Position numbers and translations under genes: made by a program
Assembly (NCBI GenBank): GCA_034336665.1
Contig: CM067589.1
Coordinates: forward strand, 826,765-890,764
Direction: 5' to 3'
Origin: Luscinia megarhynchos
Lineage: Eukaryota; Chordata; Aves; Passeriformes; Turdidae
DNA length: 64,000 bases
The notes under the pieces: model-generated
What the model was told of the DNA's origin: nothing
Seen by the model: only the letters and a program-made list of their open reading frames with translations
Databases searched by the model: none
In this document: piece after piece, positions 1 through 10,590 of the stretch
Position numbering within the stretch: position 1 is the stretch's first letter
Layout: each line of letters begins with the position of its first letter

Positions 1-327
1 CAGGGGGACCTGGCCGGGAAAACGGGGTTGGGCTCGGGGTCCGGGCACCGTCCGGATTTTGGGAGGGCTGGGAGGGGTCCCGGACTCCGGCCAGCCCCTT
101 GTCCAGGGGTTCAGGGATTTGCCGGGATGGCTCCCAGAAGGATCCAGAGCTTTCCCACCTTTCCATGCCGGGTTTTGGGATCCGCGGATCTCCCCCGGAT
201 CCTCCTCTGCTTCCTCCTCCTTCACCGGGTCAGAGATTCCCCGGGGTGGCTCCGCTCCCCACCCGCGCATCCCGGAGGAATTCGGAGCTTTCCCACCTTT
301 CCAGGCTGGATCCGGGGATCCCCCAGG
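1..327. repeat. Flanking DNA with a two-copy imperfect repeat
   Basis: The segment holds two related blocks of roughly 130 bp that share GAGCTTTCCCACCTTTCCA (near 148 and 286) within GGATCC-containing surroundings. I see no gene. It lies downstream of the PRR15L 3' end on the minus strand. Confidence 0.4.
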
Positions 328-333
328 TTTATT
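328..333 (-). terminator. PRR15L: Candidate polyadenylation signal of PRR15L
   Basis: TTTATT on the + strand reads AATAAA on the minus strand, about 420 bases beyond the PRR15L stop codon. It is the first canonical signal downstream and would give a 3' UTR of roughly 0.45 kb. Position and motif are seen; use is inferred. Confidence 0.45.
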
Positions 334-444
334 AACCACAGTTAATTAGCAGCAGGCGCGAGGAGCCCTCCCCGCTTCCAGGGGAATGCGGCTCCTCCTG
401 GGATCCTCCGGCCCCCGGGGGTCGGGAAAGTGTCCTCGGCAAGG

Positions 445-580
445 GCGCCCCTCGGGATTGGGGCACAAAAAGTGACCAAAAAGTGACGGGAGGAGGGGAT
501 TGGGGCACAAAAAGTGACGGGAGGAGGGGATTGGGGCACAAAAAGTGACCAAAAAGTGACGGGAGGAGGGGATAGGAAAT
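445..580. repeat. Minisatellite in the PRR15L 3' UTR
   Basis: Three to four copies of a unit containing CAAAAAGTGACGGGAGGAGG and GATTGGGGCA alternate here. If the signal at 328-333 is used, the array lies inside the transcribed 3' UTR. Confidence 0.7.
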
Positions 581-754
581 GGGATTGGGGCAGAGCCAGG
601 GCCATGGGGGGAGTGTCCTCATCCCAGTATAAACCAGTCAGCGCTGGGGAGCTGGCGAGGGACGGGGATGGCCGTGCTCAGTCCTGCAGGCTCCCGGATC
701 ATCCCACAGATAAATTCCACCCTGAGTCCTCTCCGCTCGGCGACATCCGCGACA

Positions 755-1054
755 TCACTGCTCCTCGCGCTCGCCGGCCCCGCACAGGTTGGGATGCTCG
801 GCCAGCGTCGCCCTCACTTTTTTCTTCTCCTTGAAGCGCCCGGAGTGCGAGACCTTGACGTGTTTGCCCTTGGTGTTTTTGTCCACGATTTTCTCCAGGC
901 GGGCGGCGTAGCCCGGTGTCCCCTCCGGTCCCGTCCCCTCGGCGCTGTCCCCTCCCGGAGCCCCGTGCCCGTCGGGGCTCTCGTACAGCACCGTGGGCGC
1001 TGCCTGGCGCTTCCGCAGGAACGTCAGCTTCCACCAGCCGTGCCCGTCGGCCAT
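755..1054 (-). CDS. PRR15L: Proline-rich protein 15-like (PRR15L)
   Basis: A 99-residue protein is encoded by one uninterrupted exon; the human protein is of similar length (about 101 residues). The N terminus has [11 protein letters not shown], followed by VLYESPD. The middle is a variable Gly/Pro/Asp-rich segment. The C-terminal half holds the family hallmark [20 protein letters not shown], followed by [16 protein letters not shown]. These match PRR15L rather than its paralogue PRR15, which lacks the KLTFLRK start. The molecular function is poorly known; the family is expressed in epithelia, and the basic [11 protein letters not shown] block is its most conserved part. The ATG at 1054 is chosen because conservation begins just after it. 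The frame stays open upstream only through GC-rich repeats. A CAG lies immediately before the ATG (AG at 1056-1057), suggesting a splice acceptor and an upstream noncoding exon. Confidence 0.94.
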
Positions 1055-1133
1055 CCTGGGATGGGATTTCGGGGTTGTTTTCCCTCCTGGAATTCCCTCG
1101 GATCTCCCCGGGGATGGAGGAGGAAGGCAGCGC

Positions 1134-1166
1134 TTCCTCCTCCTCCTCCTCCTCCTCCTCCTCCCC
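1134..1166. repeat. (TCC)n microsatellite
   Basis: About eleven perfect TCC units, immediately upstream of PRR15L on its strand. Translation as polyglutamate or polyserine is an artefact. Confidence 0.95.
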
Positions 1167-1181
1167 ATGGGGTGCTGGTGG

Positions 1182-1281
1182 TGGATGGATGGATGGATGG
1201 ATGGATGGATGGATGGATGGATGGATGGATGGATGGATGGATGGATGGATGGATGGATGGATGGATGGATGGATGGATGGG
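1182..1281. repeat. (GGAT)n microsatellite
   Basis: About 25 uninterrupted GGAT units lie between the PRR15L start and its upstream regulatory cluster. The tract is long and pure, so length polymorphism is likely. Confidence 0.97.
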
Positions 1282-1352
1282 TGTTCCACGGCTCGGGAAT
1301 CCCCAAAAAAAGCCGGGAAAAGGCGGCTGGCAGCTCTGCCGGCAGCTCTGCC

Positions 1353-1405
1353 CTTATCAGCCACGTGTAGCGGGGCGGGCAGGGAGGGAGCGCGCTGAGC
1401 AAACA
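1353..1405 (-). promoter_or_regulatory. PRR15L: Candidate PRR15L regulatory cluster (GATA, E-box, GC box, forkhead)
   Basis: Within about 55 bp: CTTATCAG at 1353-1360 (GATA-type CTGATAAG on the gene strand), CACGTG at 1362-1367, a GC box around 1371-1380, and GCAAACA at 1399-1405 (TGTTTGC, forkhead-type, on the gene strand). It lies about 300 bp upstream of the PRR15L ATG. GATA plus forkhead sites would suit a gut or epithelial gene. The motifs are seen; activity is inferred. Confidence 0.4.
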
Positions 1406-1924
1406 GGAACAGGAACTGGGGCGCAGGTGGCACCGGGGAGGTGCCCGGGGGTCCCCACCGGGCTCGGGGGTCGCCTGTCCCCGCTGCGGGGGTTTGGGGA
1501 GGTTCCGGGAGAGCTCCGGAGCTGAGCGTGGCTCCGGGGCACGGACCGAGGGAAGGCGGATCCCGAGCGCGGCGCTTCCCGGGGCACCGAGGGGATTCCC
1601 AGCGCCCGGATCCCATCCCGTGTCCCCCACCCCTGTCCCCATCCGTGTCCCCGGGGCGCTCAGCCACCAGCGACCCCTCCCCGATGTCGCCTCCGGCATT
1701 GCTTTGAGTGGGATAAAAATCCCCTTTTCCCTCTGGGACACGGGGACAAGGGCACAGAGATTGCGGCCGCCACCCCGCTGGTGGCCCCTGTGTCCCCAAC
1801 GCCGCTTCCCCGTGCCACGGCCAGGTGGGACCATCCCCTGCCGTGTCCCCAGAGTGTCCCCAAGGTCCCCACATCCCATCCGCAGCACGGACACCCCATC
1901 CCGGTACCTGCTCCTGCCGCCTCC

Positions 1925-2068
1925 GGGGGTCCCGGGGGTGTCCCGGGGGGGTCTCAGGTGTCCTGGGGGTGTCCCGGGGGTGTCCCGGGGGTGTCCCGGG
2001 GGTGTCCCCAGAGTGTCCCGGGGGTGTCTCAGGTGTCCCGGGGCGTGTCCCGGGGTGTCCCGGGGGGC
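1925..2068. repeat. GC-rich 10-12-bp minisatellite
   Basis: Repeated GTCCCGGGGGT-type units with TCTCAGGTGTCC variants. It lies immediately 3' (on the minus strand) of the candidate PRR15L first exon. Confidence 0.9.
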
Positions 2069-2091
2069 CAGCGCGGGCAGGTGCCGCTCAC

Positions 2092-2178
2092 CTGCCGCTG
2101 TCCCGGTGTTCCCGTCAAGGTGAACTCGCTCCCAAACCCCTCCTGCCGGAGCAAACAGCGGGGCCGGGCCAGGCGCGG
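2092..2178 (-). other. PRR15L: Candidate PRR15L noncoding first exon
   Basis: On the minus strand the sequence CAGCGGCAG is followed by GTGAGC, a good splice donor (GT at 2091-2090). Just upstream lie a TGTTTGC forkhead-type motif, GGCCCGGCCCCG GC-rich sequence, and AT-rich ATGAATATTC (about 2190-2181) that could serve as an imperfect TATA element. Joined to the acceptor at 1056-1057 this would make a two-exon gene with all coding in exon 2. The 5' end is a guess. Confidence 0.35.
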
Positions 2179-2429
2179 CTGAATATTCATGGCAGGGAGC
2201 GCTGCCAGCCCTGGGCGGGTGGCCCCGGGTGGCCTCAGGTGGCCCTGGGTGGCTCTGGGTGGCCGTCACCGCCGCCGACCGGCCGTGGCGACGCCCGGTG
2301 GCACCGGGAACGGAGGAATTGCGGCTCCCGGTGGGATCCTGCTGGCACCGTGTCCCCACGGGGGGACATCCCAGCCCCGCCGGGACACGGGGACACCGCG
2401 GGACCTTCCCGGGGGGCTGGAGCTGCTCC

Positions 2430-2870
2430 CCGCGGTGATCCCGAGGGATCCTGGTTCTTTAGGGGATTGTCGGACCCTGAGGGGATCTGGGATCTGCTCC
2501 AGGACCCCTCCCCAAGGGATTTGGGTTCCTTTTGGGGCGGCTGCTGAGGGGGATCCTGGCACCAGGTGATCCCAAGGGATCTGGGATCCGCTCTGGCAGC
2601 AGCTGGGGATCCCTGAGGGGTCTGGGATCTGCTCCAGGATCTCTCTCCAGGGATGCACAAGAAAACTGGGATCCCTTGTGGGGTTCCCAGGGGAATTCGG
2701 ACTCTCCCAGAAATCCATGACCGATCCGGGATCGGCTCTGGGGGATCTGGGGATCCCGGAGGGATCGGGGGGGATCCGGGATCGGCTCTGGGGGATCTGG
2801 GGATCCCGGAGGGATTGGGATCTGCTTGGAGCCTCCCGGGGAGCCCCGCGGGACGGCTGGGGGGAGTCCC
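2430..2870. repeat. Imperfect GGATC-rich repeat
   Basis: Degenerate copies of phrases such as GGGATCTGCTCCAGGA and GATCGGCTCTGGGGGATCTG. Two copies near 2724-2815 are almost identical. No gene was recognised. Confidence 0.75.
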
Positions 2871-2889
2871 GGGGATCCCGGCTCGGTGC

Positions 2890-4185
2890 TGCGGCACCGT
2901 GGGACCGGGATTGGGGCCGGGGTGGCGACCGGGACTGGGACTAAGGTCGGAATTGGGACCGGGACCGGGACCAGGTTTAGAACCGGGATCGTGATTGTGA
3001 TCAGAATTGGGACTGGGATCGGGACTGGGACCAGGTTTAGAACCGGGATAGTGATTGGGATGGGAATTGGGACCGAATTGGTACCAGGTCGGAATTGGGA
3101 TCGGGATTTAGACCAGGTTTAGAACCGGGATTGGGATTGGGATCGGAATTGGGAGCGGGACCGGGATTGGTACCAGGTTTAGAGCCGGGATCGTGATTGG
3201 GGTCGGAATTTGGACCAGGTTTGGAACCGGGACTGGGATTTGGACCAGGTTTAGAACCCGGATGGTGATTGGGACCGGGATCGGGACTGGGACCAGGTTT
3301 GGAACCGGGACCGGGATTGGTACCAGGTTTAGAGCCAGGATCGTGATTGGGGTCGGAATTTGGACCAGGTTTGGAACCGGGACCGGGATTTCGACCAGAT
3401 TTAGAACCAGGATCGTGATTGGGATCGGAATTGGGACCGGGACCAGGACCGGGACTGGGGCCAAGTTTAGAATCGGGACCGTGATTTCGACCAGGTTTAG
3501 AACCGAGGTGGTGATTGAGGTCGGAATTAGGACCGGGACCGGGACCAGGTTTAGAACCGGGACCGGGATTTCGACCAGGTTTAGAACCTGGATCGTGATT
3601 GGGATCGGAATTGGGACCAGGATTCAGGACTGGGACCAGTTTTTGGAACCGGGACCGAGATTGGAGTCGGAATTGGGACCGGGACCGGAATTGGGACCAG
3701 GTTTGGAACCGGGACTGGGATTTGGACCAGGTTTAGAACCCGGATCGTGACTGGGACCGGGATCGCGACTGGGACCGATCGGGACTGGGACCGGGTTTGG
3801 AACCGGGACCGGGATTGGTATCAGGTTTAGAACCGGGATCGCGACTGAAGTCGAAATTGGGATCGGGACCGGGATTGGGACCAGTTTTTGGAACCGGGAC
3901 CGGGATTTGAACCAGGTTTAGAACCGGGACCGTGATTGGGATCGGAACTGGGACCAGGATCGGGACTGGGGCCAGGTTTGGAACCGGGTTCGGAATTGGT
4001 ACCGGCTTTAGAACCAGAATCGTGATTGAGATCGGAATTGGGACTGGGACCGTAATTGGTACCAGGTTTAGAACCGGGATCGTGACTGAGGTCGGAATTG
4101 GGACCGGGCCCGGGATTGGGGCCAGGTTCGGGTTTGGGACCGGGCTTGGGACCGGGATTGGGTCCGGGATTGGGACCCCCAAACT
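2890..4185. repeat. 1.3-kb minisatellite of six-base phrases
   Basis: The array is built from GGGACCGGGATTGGGACC-type phrases interleaved with CAGGTTTAGAACC and TCGTGATTGGGATCGGAA. The six-base phrasing keeps several frames open, so it translates into Gly/Ile/Thr-rich pseudo-proteins. It abuts the CpG-island promoter at 4195. Confidence 0.95.
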
Positions 4186-4194
4186 CACACCGCC

Positions 4195-4402
4195 CGCTCC
4201 CATTGGTCCGCGCCGACCCCGCCCCTTTCCCTACAGCCAATCGGAACGGCGGAACGTGGCGCTGCCTCCGCACCGCCGCACCTGATTGGCGGGAGAGCGG
4301 GGGCTCCGGGAGGAGCGCGCTGTGATTGGCCGAGACGCGGGAACTGAGGCGGCGATTGGCTGGGGCGGGGAGGGCGGAAGTGGAGAGGCGGAGACGGAAA
4401 AG
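4195..4402 (+). promoter_or_regulatory. CCAAT-rich CpG-island promoter
   Basis: Five CCAAT boxes occur in about 160 bp (ATTGG at 4202-4206, 4285-4289, 4325-4329 and 4355-4359; CCAAT at 4237-4241), with GC boxes near 4217-4226 and 4360-4370. There is no TATA box. This is the classic structure of a housekeeping promoter of the NF-Y/SP1 type. It ends in a purine-rich 5' UTR leading to an ATG at 4403. By mammalian synteny it would be the CDK5RAP3 promoter, divergent from PRR15L. Confidence 0.75.
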
Positions 4403-4408
4403 ATGCAG
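4403..4408 (+). CDS. Candidate first coding exon (Met-Gln), possibly CDK5RAP3
   Basis: ATG CAG is followed at once by GTGAGG, a strong splice donor (GT at 4409-4410), so exon 1 would encode only Met-Gln. In mammals CDK5RAP3 (a UFM1-ligase partner) lies head to head with PRR15L on the opposite strand and, as I recall, has a very short first coding part. That makes it the leading candidate. I could not find its exon 2, or any other exon of the gene, in the remaining 59 kb. The assignment rests on position, orientation and the promoter only. The exon could instead be orphaned by an inversion or a misjoin. Confidence 0.4.
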
Positions 4409-4618
4409 GTGAGGAGCGGGACCGGGACCGGGCCCGGCGCTGGAGCGGAGGGTCCCGAGCCCCGCTCCGCTCCCGGTGCCGGTTCCGGTGGCGGCAGCTC
4501 CGCTCCTGCCGTGTCCCGGTCCATTCTCGCTGTCCCGTGCTGTTTTTTCCCCGCTCACTTCGGTCAGTTTTTTTCCCGGCGATCGCTCCCGTTGCCGCCC
4601 CCGCCGGCGGCCCTGCTG

Positions 4619-4626
4619 TGACGTCA
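4619..4626. promoter_or_regulatory. Consensus CRE (TGACGTCA)
   Basis: A perfect TGACGTCA lies in the CpG-rich start of the intron after the Met-Gln exon, about 215 bp downstream of the ATG. It is a probable CREB/ATF site within the same CpG island. Confidence 0.5.
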
Positions 4627-4734
4627 TCAAAGGGCGCCCCGCGCGCTCGTGGGAAAGGCGGGAAGGCGCCGGCCCCTCAGAGCCCCTCCCCCCCCCCCCT
4701 CAGTGAGGGACGGCGGCAGCGCCGGGAAAAAAAG

Positions 4735-5640
4735 GGGAAAAAGGGGAAAGGAAAAGGGAATTGTGAGGGGATAAAGGGGAATTGTGAGGGGGTAAAGGGG
4801 AATTGTGAGGGGATAAAGGGGAATTGTGAGGGGATAAAGGGGAAATGTGAGGGGATAAAGGGGTGTGAGGGGGGTAACTGGGAATTATGAGGGGGATGAA
4901 GGGGTGTGAGGGGTTAAAAAAGGAAATTCTGAGGGGATAAATGGGAATTTTGAGGGAGGAAAGGGCGATTGTGAGGGGATAAATGGGAATTCTGAGGGGG
5001 TAAATGGGAATTTTGGGGGAGGAAAGGGGAATTCTTAGGGGGTAAATGGGAATTCTGAGGGGAATAAAGGGGTGTGAGGTGGTAAAAGGGAACTCTGAGG
5101 GGATAAATGGGAATTCTGAGGGGATAAATGGGAATTTTTGGGGGGGGAAAGAGGAATTGTGAGGGGATAAATGGGAATTCTGAGGGGATAAAGGGGTGTG
5201 AGTGGGTAATAAAGGGGGTTTGAGGGGATAAAGAGGAATTCTGAGGGGGATAAAGGGCTGAGAGACGGTAAAAAGGAAAATCTGAGGGGATAAATGGGAA
5301 TTTTGGGGGGATAAATGGAAATTTTGGGGGGGTAAATGGGAATTTTTGGGGGGAAGAGGAATTCTGAGGTGATAAATGGCAATTGTGAGGGGTTAAAAAG
5401 GGAATTCTGAGGGGATAAATGGGAATTCTGAAGGGATAAATGGGAATTCTGAGGGGATAAATAGAAATTCTGAGGGGATAAATGGGAATTCTGAAGGGAT
5501 AAATAGAAATTCTGAGGGGATAAATGGGAATTCTGAGGGGATAAATAGAGATTCTGAGGGGATAAATGGAATTCTGAGGGGATAAATAGAAATTCTGAGG
5601 GGATAAATGGGAATTTTGGGGAGAGAAGGGGGAATTCTGA
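4735..5640. repeat. About 22-bp minisatellite
   Basis: Roughly 40 copies built on GGGGATAAATGGGAATTCTG, with early variants reading GGGGAATTGTGAG. EcoRI-type GAATTC recurs. No gene inside. Confidence 0.95.
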
Positions 5641-6095
5641 GGGGATTAAGAGGATCCGAGGGTTTTTAAAAACATTTTATTAATCTTTTTTTTAATCTTT
5701 ATTTTCATTTTAATTTTCTTTTTCTATTTTTATTTTTATCTTTATTTCCCCCTGCTCTCTCTGAGCCTCTCTCCCCATTTTTTCCGGGAGTGTTTTGCCG
5801 TTTTTGGCCGGCAGAGGGCGACAGACTCCAGGGAATCTCCGGGAATTCTCATCCCGCCTCCTTCCCGATTTTTTATATTTTTAAAATATTTTTATATTAT
5901 TGTATTATAATATCATATTATTAAAATACGATATTCTTTAAAATTCACTTTACTCAGGACAGAACGGATAAAAAAGGGTTTTCCCCCCTATTTTAAATAG
6001 AATAAAATGGTTTAAAAAGGGTTTGTTGGTTTTTTTTGAAACAAAATTCCTGAATTTTTGTCGCCTCAGGAATCAAAAGAGGGTTTTTTTCAATT
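5641..6095. other. AT-rich unique stretch, no gene seen
   Basis: A pyrimidine/T-rich tract precedes a short GC-richer patch (about 5740-5850), then runs of TTATAATA. No open frame, RNA gene or recognisable element. Confidence 0.5.
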
Positions 6096-6640
6096 TAAAC
6101 TTAGATTCCATTTCTAATTCCAGGCCTCTAAAATCCTAATTTCTTCTCGAATCCCACACCTCCAAAACCTCAATTTCTTACTTAATTTTAGCCCTTTAAA
6201 ACATTAATTTCTGTCTAATCCCAGGCCTCTAAAATCTTAATTTCTTACCTAATTTTAACCTTTTTAAACCCTCATTTCTTTTTTAATTCCAGGCCTCCAA
6301 AACCTCGATTTCTTACATAATTTTAGCAATTTAAAATATTCATTTCTTTCTAATTCCAGGCCTCCAAAATCTCAATATTTTACGTAGTTTTAGTCCTTTA
6401 AAACCTTCATTTCTTTCTAATCCCAGGCTTCTAAAATCTCAATTTCTCTCCTAATTTTAGCCCTTTAAAACATTAATTTCTGTCTAATGCCAGGCTTCTA
6501 AAATCTCAATTTCTCCCCTAATTTTAGCCCTTTAAAATATTAATTTCTCCCTACTGCCAGACCTCCAAAACCTTGATTTCTCCCCTAATTTTAGCAATTA
6601 AAAACATTAATTTCTCCCTAATCCCAGACCCTAAAACTTC
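6096..6640. repeat. Tandem repeat, unit about 60-66 bp
   Basis: Eight or so diverged units each combine CCAGGCCTCTAAAATC, TTTCTT and CTAATTTTAGCCCTTTAAAA. Divergence is moderate, suggesting an older array. Confidence 0.88.
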
Positions 6641-6995
6641 AATTTCTCCCCTAATTCCAACCCTTGCAATTTTCACATTCCCAATCCCTTTGCTCAGGAC
6701 AACGTGAATAATTCTGATTTTTTTCCCCTCTGACTCAGCGCCTCGTCCTCCATTTATCATCGGTCAGAAAAAGCAATAAAAACCCAAAATCGCTGATTTT
6801 CACCCCAAAGCCCTTGAGGGGTGAAGGAGCCGCGGGTTTTTTCCCTCTGGAGATGATTTATGGGGAACATCCCGGGCACGGGAGCGCTCTGGGAGTGATG
6901 GACGAGCGATGGAAAATTCATTTTGTCAGGAAAATCCTTGGCCGGGAGCGCTGCCCTCGAGCTGAGAAATCTGCTGCCAGGAAGGAGCGACTCTG
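6641..6995. other. Unique stretch, no gene recognised
   Basis: Non-repetitive, moderately GC-balanced DNA. A 60-codon frame at 6814-6996 has no family features. Possibly old unique intergenic sequence between arrays. Confidence 0.4.
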
Positions 6996-8300
6996 AATCG
7001 AAAATGAGGGGAAAATGAGTTTAAAGTGAAGGGAAATAAAGGAGAAATGAGTGAAAAAATGAGAAAAATGAGGGGAAAATGGAGGGAAATTAATGAAAAA
7101 TGAAGGAAAATTGAAGAAAAATGAGGGGAAAGGAAGGAAAATGGATGAGAAGTGAAGGAAAAGGAAGAAAAAGGGAAAATGAAGGAAAATTAAAATGAAG
7201 GAAAAAGGAAGGGAAAATGAGTTTAAAATGAAGGAAAATAATGGGGAAATGTGTGAAAAATGAAGAAAAATGAGGGGAAATGAAGGAAAATGGATGAAAA
7301 GTGAAGGAAAAGGAAGAAAAAGAGAAAACGAAGGAAAAGTGAAGGAAAATGAAAATGAAGGAAAAAGGAAGGAAAAATGAATGATAAATGAGTTTAAAAT
7401 GAAGGGAAATGAGTGAAAAATTAAGAAAAATGAGGGAAAATGAAGGAAAATGGATGAAAAGTGAAGAAAAAATGAAGGAAAAGGAAGAAAAAGAGAAAAT
7501 TAAGGAAAATGAAAATGAATGAAAAATGAGTTTAAAATGAGGGGAAATGAGTGAAAAATTAAGAAAAATGAATGAAAAATGAAGAAAAATGGATGAAAAG
7601 TGAAGGAAAAATGAAGGAAAGGGAAGAAAAAGAAAATGAAGGAAAAGTGAAGGAAAATGAAAATGAAGGAAAAATGAAGGGAAAAGGAATGAAAAATTAA
7701 GGAAAATAAAGGGGAAATGAGTGAAAAATGAAGGGAAATTAATGAAAAATTAGGAAAAATTAATGAAAAATGAAGGGAAGATTAAGGAAAACGAGGGGAA
7801 ATGAAGGAAAATGGATGAAAAATGAAGGAAAATGAAGGAAAAGGAAGAAAAAGGAAAAATCAATGAGAAGTAAAGGAAAATTAATTAAAAATGAATTTAA
7901 AATTACGGAAAATAAAGGGAATGAAAAATGAAGGCAAAATTAAGGAAAATTGAAGAAAAATGGGAGAAATGAAGGAAAATGGATGAAAAGTGAAGGAAAA
8001 AAGAAGGAAAAGGAAGAAAAAAGGGGAAATGAAGGAAAATGAAAATGAAGGAAAAATGAAGGAAAAGTGAAGGAAAATGAAGGAAAAAATGAAGAACGAT
8101 TAATGAAAATTTAATTTAAAATGAAGGAAAATAAGGGAAAAATGAAGGAAAATAATTTAAAAATTAATTTAAAATGAGGTAAATTTAAGGGAAAATGAAG
8201 GAGAAATGAATGAAAAAATGAAGGTGTATTAATGGAAAATGAATTTAAAATGAAGGCAAATTAAGGGAAAATGAAGGTAAATTAATGAGAAATGAATAAT
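6996..8300. repeat. 1.3-kb polypurine tandem repeat
   Basis: Nearly every base on the + strand is A or G, apart from the T of ATGA. Units such as GAAGGAAAATGAAG and AAAATGAGTTTAAAATG recur, with a looser higher-order spacing of about 180-200 bp. Confidence 0.93.
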
Positions 8301-8339
8301 TGAAATATTTTTTATTTAATTGCTGGGATCCATGAGCAT

Positions 8340-8800
8340 CTCCACCTGAAATTTCCCAAATTCCAGGATCTGGGTGGGATCTGTTCAACTCCAGCCTGAA
8401 ATCTCAGCATCCATCTGGGAATTATTGGGAATCTGAGAATTCCTCCCAAATTCTGACAACTCCTCCCAAATTCTGACAATTCCTTCCATTTCTTGGCCAA
8501 TCTTCCCATTTTTTCTCAATTCCTTCCATTTTTTTGGCCAATCCTTCCAGTTTTTGGCAGGATCCAGCTCAGAGTTGATTTCCCATTGGGATCCATCCCA
8601 ACAACCACCAAAAATCTGATTTTCCATTGGCCTTCCATCCCAGAAACCGCCAAAAATTTGATTTTCCATTGGCCTTCCATCCCAGAAACCGCCAAAAATT
8701 TGATTTTCTCATTTTCCACCCCAGCTTCCACCTCAGAGCCGATTTCCCACCCACAAAATGTTGGATTTTTGGTGCCGAATTCCAGGAATTCCAGCAGGAA
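8340..8800. repeat. Short tandem duplications (about 45-bp and 21-bp units)
   Basis: Three copies of a unit with CAGAAACCGCCAAAAATTTG and CCATTGGCCTTCCATC lie at 8590-8720, and shorter CTCCCAAATTCTGACAA duplications lie at 8430-8480. Confidence 0.85.
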
Positions 8801-8825
8801 TCTGATGCTGGTTTCTGATTGTCAG

Positions 8826-9035
8826 TGATATATTTATATTTATATTTATATTTATATTTATATTTATATTTATATTTATATTTATATTTATATTTATATT
8901 TATATTTATATTTATATTTAGATCTATATTTAGATCTATATTTAGATCTATATTTAGATCTATATTTATATCTATATCTTTATATTTATATTTATGTCTA
9001 TATTTATATTTATGTCTATATTTATATTTATATTT
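8826..9035. repeat. (TATATT)n / (TAGATC) microsatellite
   Basis: About 210 bp of alternating TATATT with TAGATC and TATGTC variants, ending in a T-run. It translates as Leu-Tyr repeats, an artefact. Confidence 0.97.
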
Positions 9036-9234
9036 ACTTTTTTTTTTTTTTCCCTTGGAGCTGGGGAGGAGGAGTTATGATAAAAACTGGAAAAAGGGAT
9101 TTTTGTGGAGTTTTATTCTGATCCCTTCTCAGCCCTAAAATCTCATTTTCTTTTCATCTTTTTAGGCCCCAGCCCAGCTCGGGCAGAACTTCATTAAAAT
9201 TCTATTAATTGAGGTCATTTGGAGGCCATGACCT

Positions 9235-9395
9235 TTGACAGCAATTAATTTATTCATCTATTTATTTATTCATTCATTTATTTGTTCATCTATTGTTTTA
9301 TTTGTTCTATTTATGAATTTATTCTTTTGTTGATTTATTGATTTATTCATCTGTTTATTCATTTATTCATTCTATTCAGTCAGTTATTCATTCCG
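9235..9395. repeat. TTTATTCAT-type simple repeat
   Basis: Short TTTATT/CATTCATT phrases. No gene. It is followed (9400-9540) by GAAAAATTATG copies. Confidence 0.75.
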
Positions 9396-9549
9396 TTGAA
9401 AAATGGAGGGAAATTAAGGAAAAATGAAGGAAAAATTATGGAAAAATGAAGGAAAAATTATGGAAAAACGAAGGACAAAATTATTGAAAAATTATGGAAA
9501 AATTATTGAAAAATTGAGAGAAATTAAAGAAGAGTGAAAAAACGATCCC

Positions 9550-9830
9550 AGTAACTCCCAGTGAATCCCCAGAAAAATCCCAGAAAAACATCCCAGAAAA
9601 ATCTCAGGAAAAAATCCCAGAAAAAAAAAAATCACAGAAAAATCCCAGAGAAATCCCAGGGGAAAAAAAAAATCACAGAGAAATCCCAGAAAAAAAAAAT
9701 CCGAGAGAAATTCCAGAAAAAATCCCAGAAAAAAAATCCCAGAAAAAAATCCCAGAAAAAAAAATCCAGAAATAAATTCTAGGTGAAAAAACAAGAAAAA
9801 AACCCAACAAAAAAACCACAAAAAAAAAGT
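9550..9830. repeat. ATCCCAGAAAAA minisatellite
   Basis: About 20 units of ATCCCAGAAAAA with variable A-run length. Confidence 0.92.
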
Positions 9831-10590
9831 TTATTTAATTTACTCTCAGCTTTCCTAACACGAGTGATCTTATTTTTAATTTCATTTTAAATTTAATTTA
9901 CTTGGACTAATTTTGGCTGGTTTTCACATCCCGATTTTCTATAATTAAACAAATAACAATAATAAAATTAAGTAATATTTTTTTAAAATTATAATTTTAG
10001 AAATAAATTTAAATTTTAAAAAGTTATAACTTTTAAAAATTGGATTTTTCTCGGTGGAGGACCCGAAGCTTTGGAGATCACCTGGAAATTCAGATGGGAA
10101 AAAAAAAAAATAAATTTAAATTCGGATGAGAAAAGTGTCTGGGAATGATTCCAGAAGGAAAATTTTGATTTTTTTTTTCCTCTTCCCCGGTTCCCCACAG
10201 GAGAAATCTGTCGAGGAAAATAAAATTTAAAAAAAAAAAAAATTAGAAAACGAAAGGGAAATAATCCAAAATTCAGGCGTTGTGTTCCCAAAAATCCTGA
10301 AATTCAAAATCCATTTTTGGGGCACTTGGTGTTGATTGGATTTTAATTAATGGGGTGATTAACAAGTGGCAGCAAAAAGAGAGAAGGGAAAAAAAACCCA
10401 CTCGTTTTTCCCAGAATGAATTTTAAAAAACTATTAAAAATCGATTAAAAATCGGATTATCCAAGATGAAAAAAGAGGAAAAACTTCTGGATTTTGGGGA
10501 ATTCGGGCAATGCGGGGATTGGGTGGGAAAAGGGGAAAAATTGTTAAAATTTGATAATTTTATAATTTTTTTTTTTAATGTTTTCTCTGT
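9831..10590. other. AT-rich unique stretch, no gene seen
   Basis: A/T homopolymer-rich sequence with no coding features, RNA fold or regulatory cluster that I could recognise. Confidence 0.5.

Noticed and set aside
755..2359. 534-codon reading of the PRR15L frame
   Set aside because: Only the last 99 codons match the PRR15L family. The upstream part is open because of GC-rich minisatellites and the GGAT and TCC microsatellites.
8819..9121. Leu-Tyr repeat open frame
   Set aside because: It is the translation of a TATATT microsatellite.
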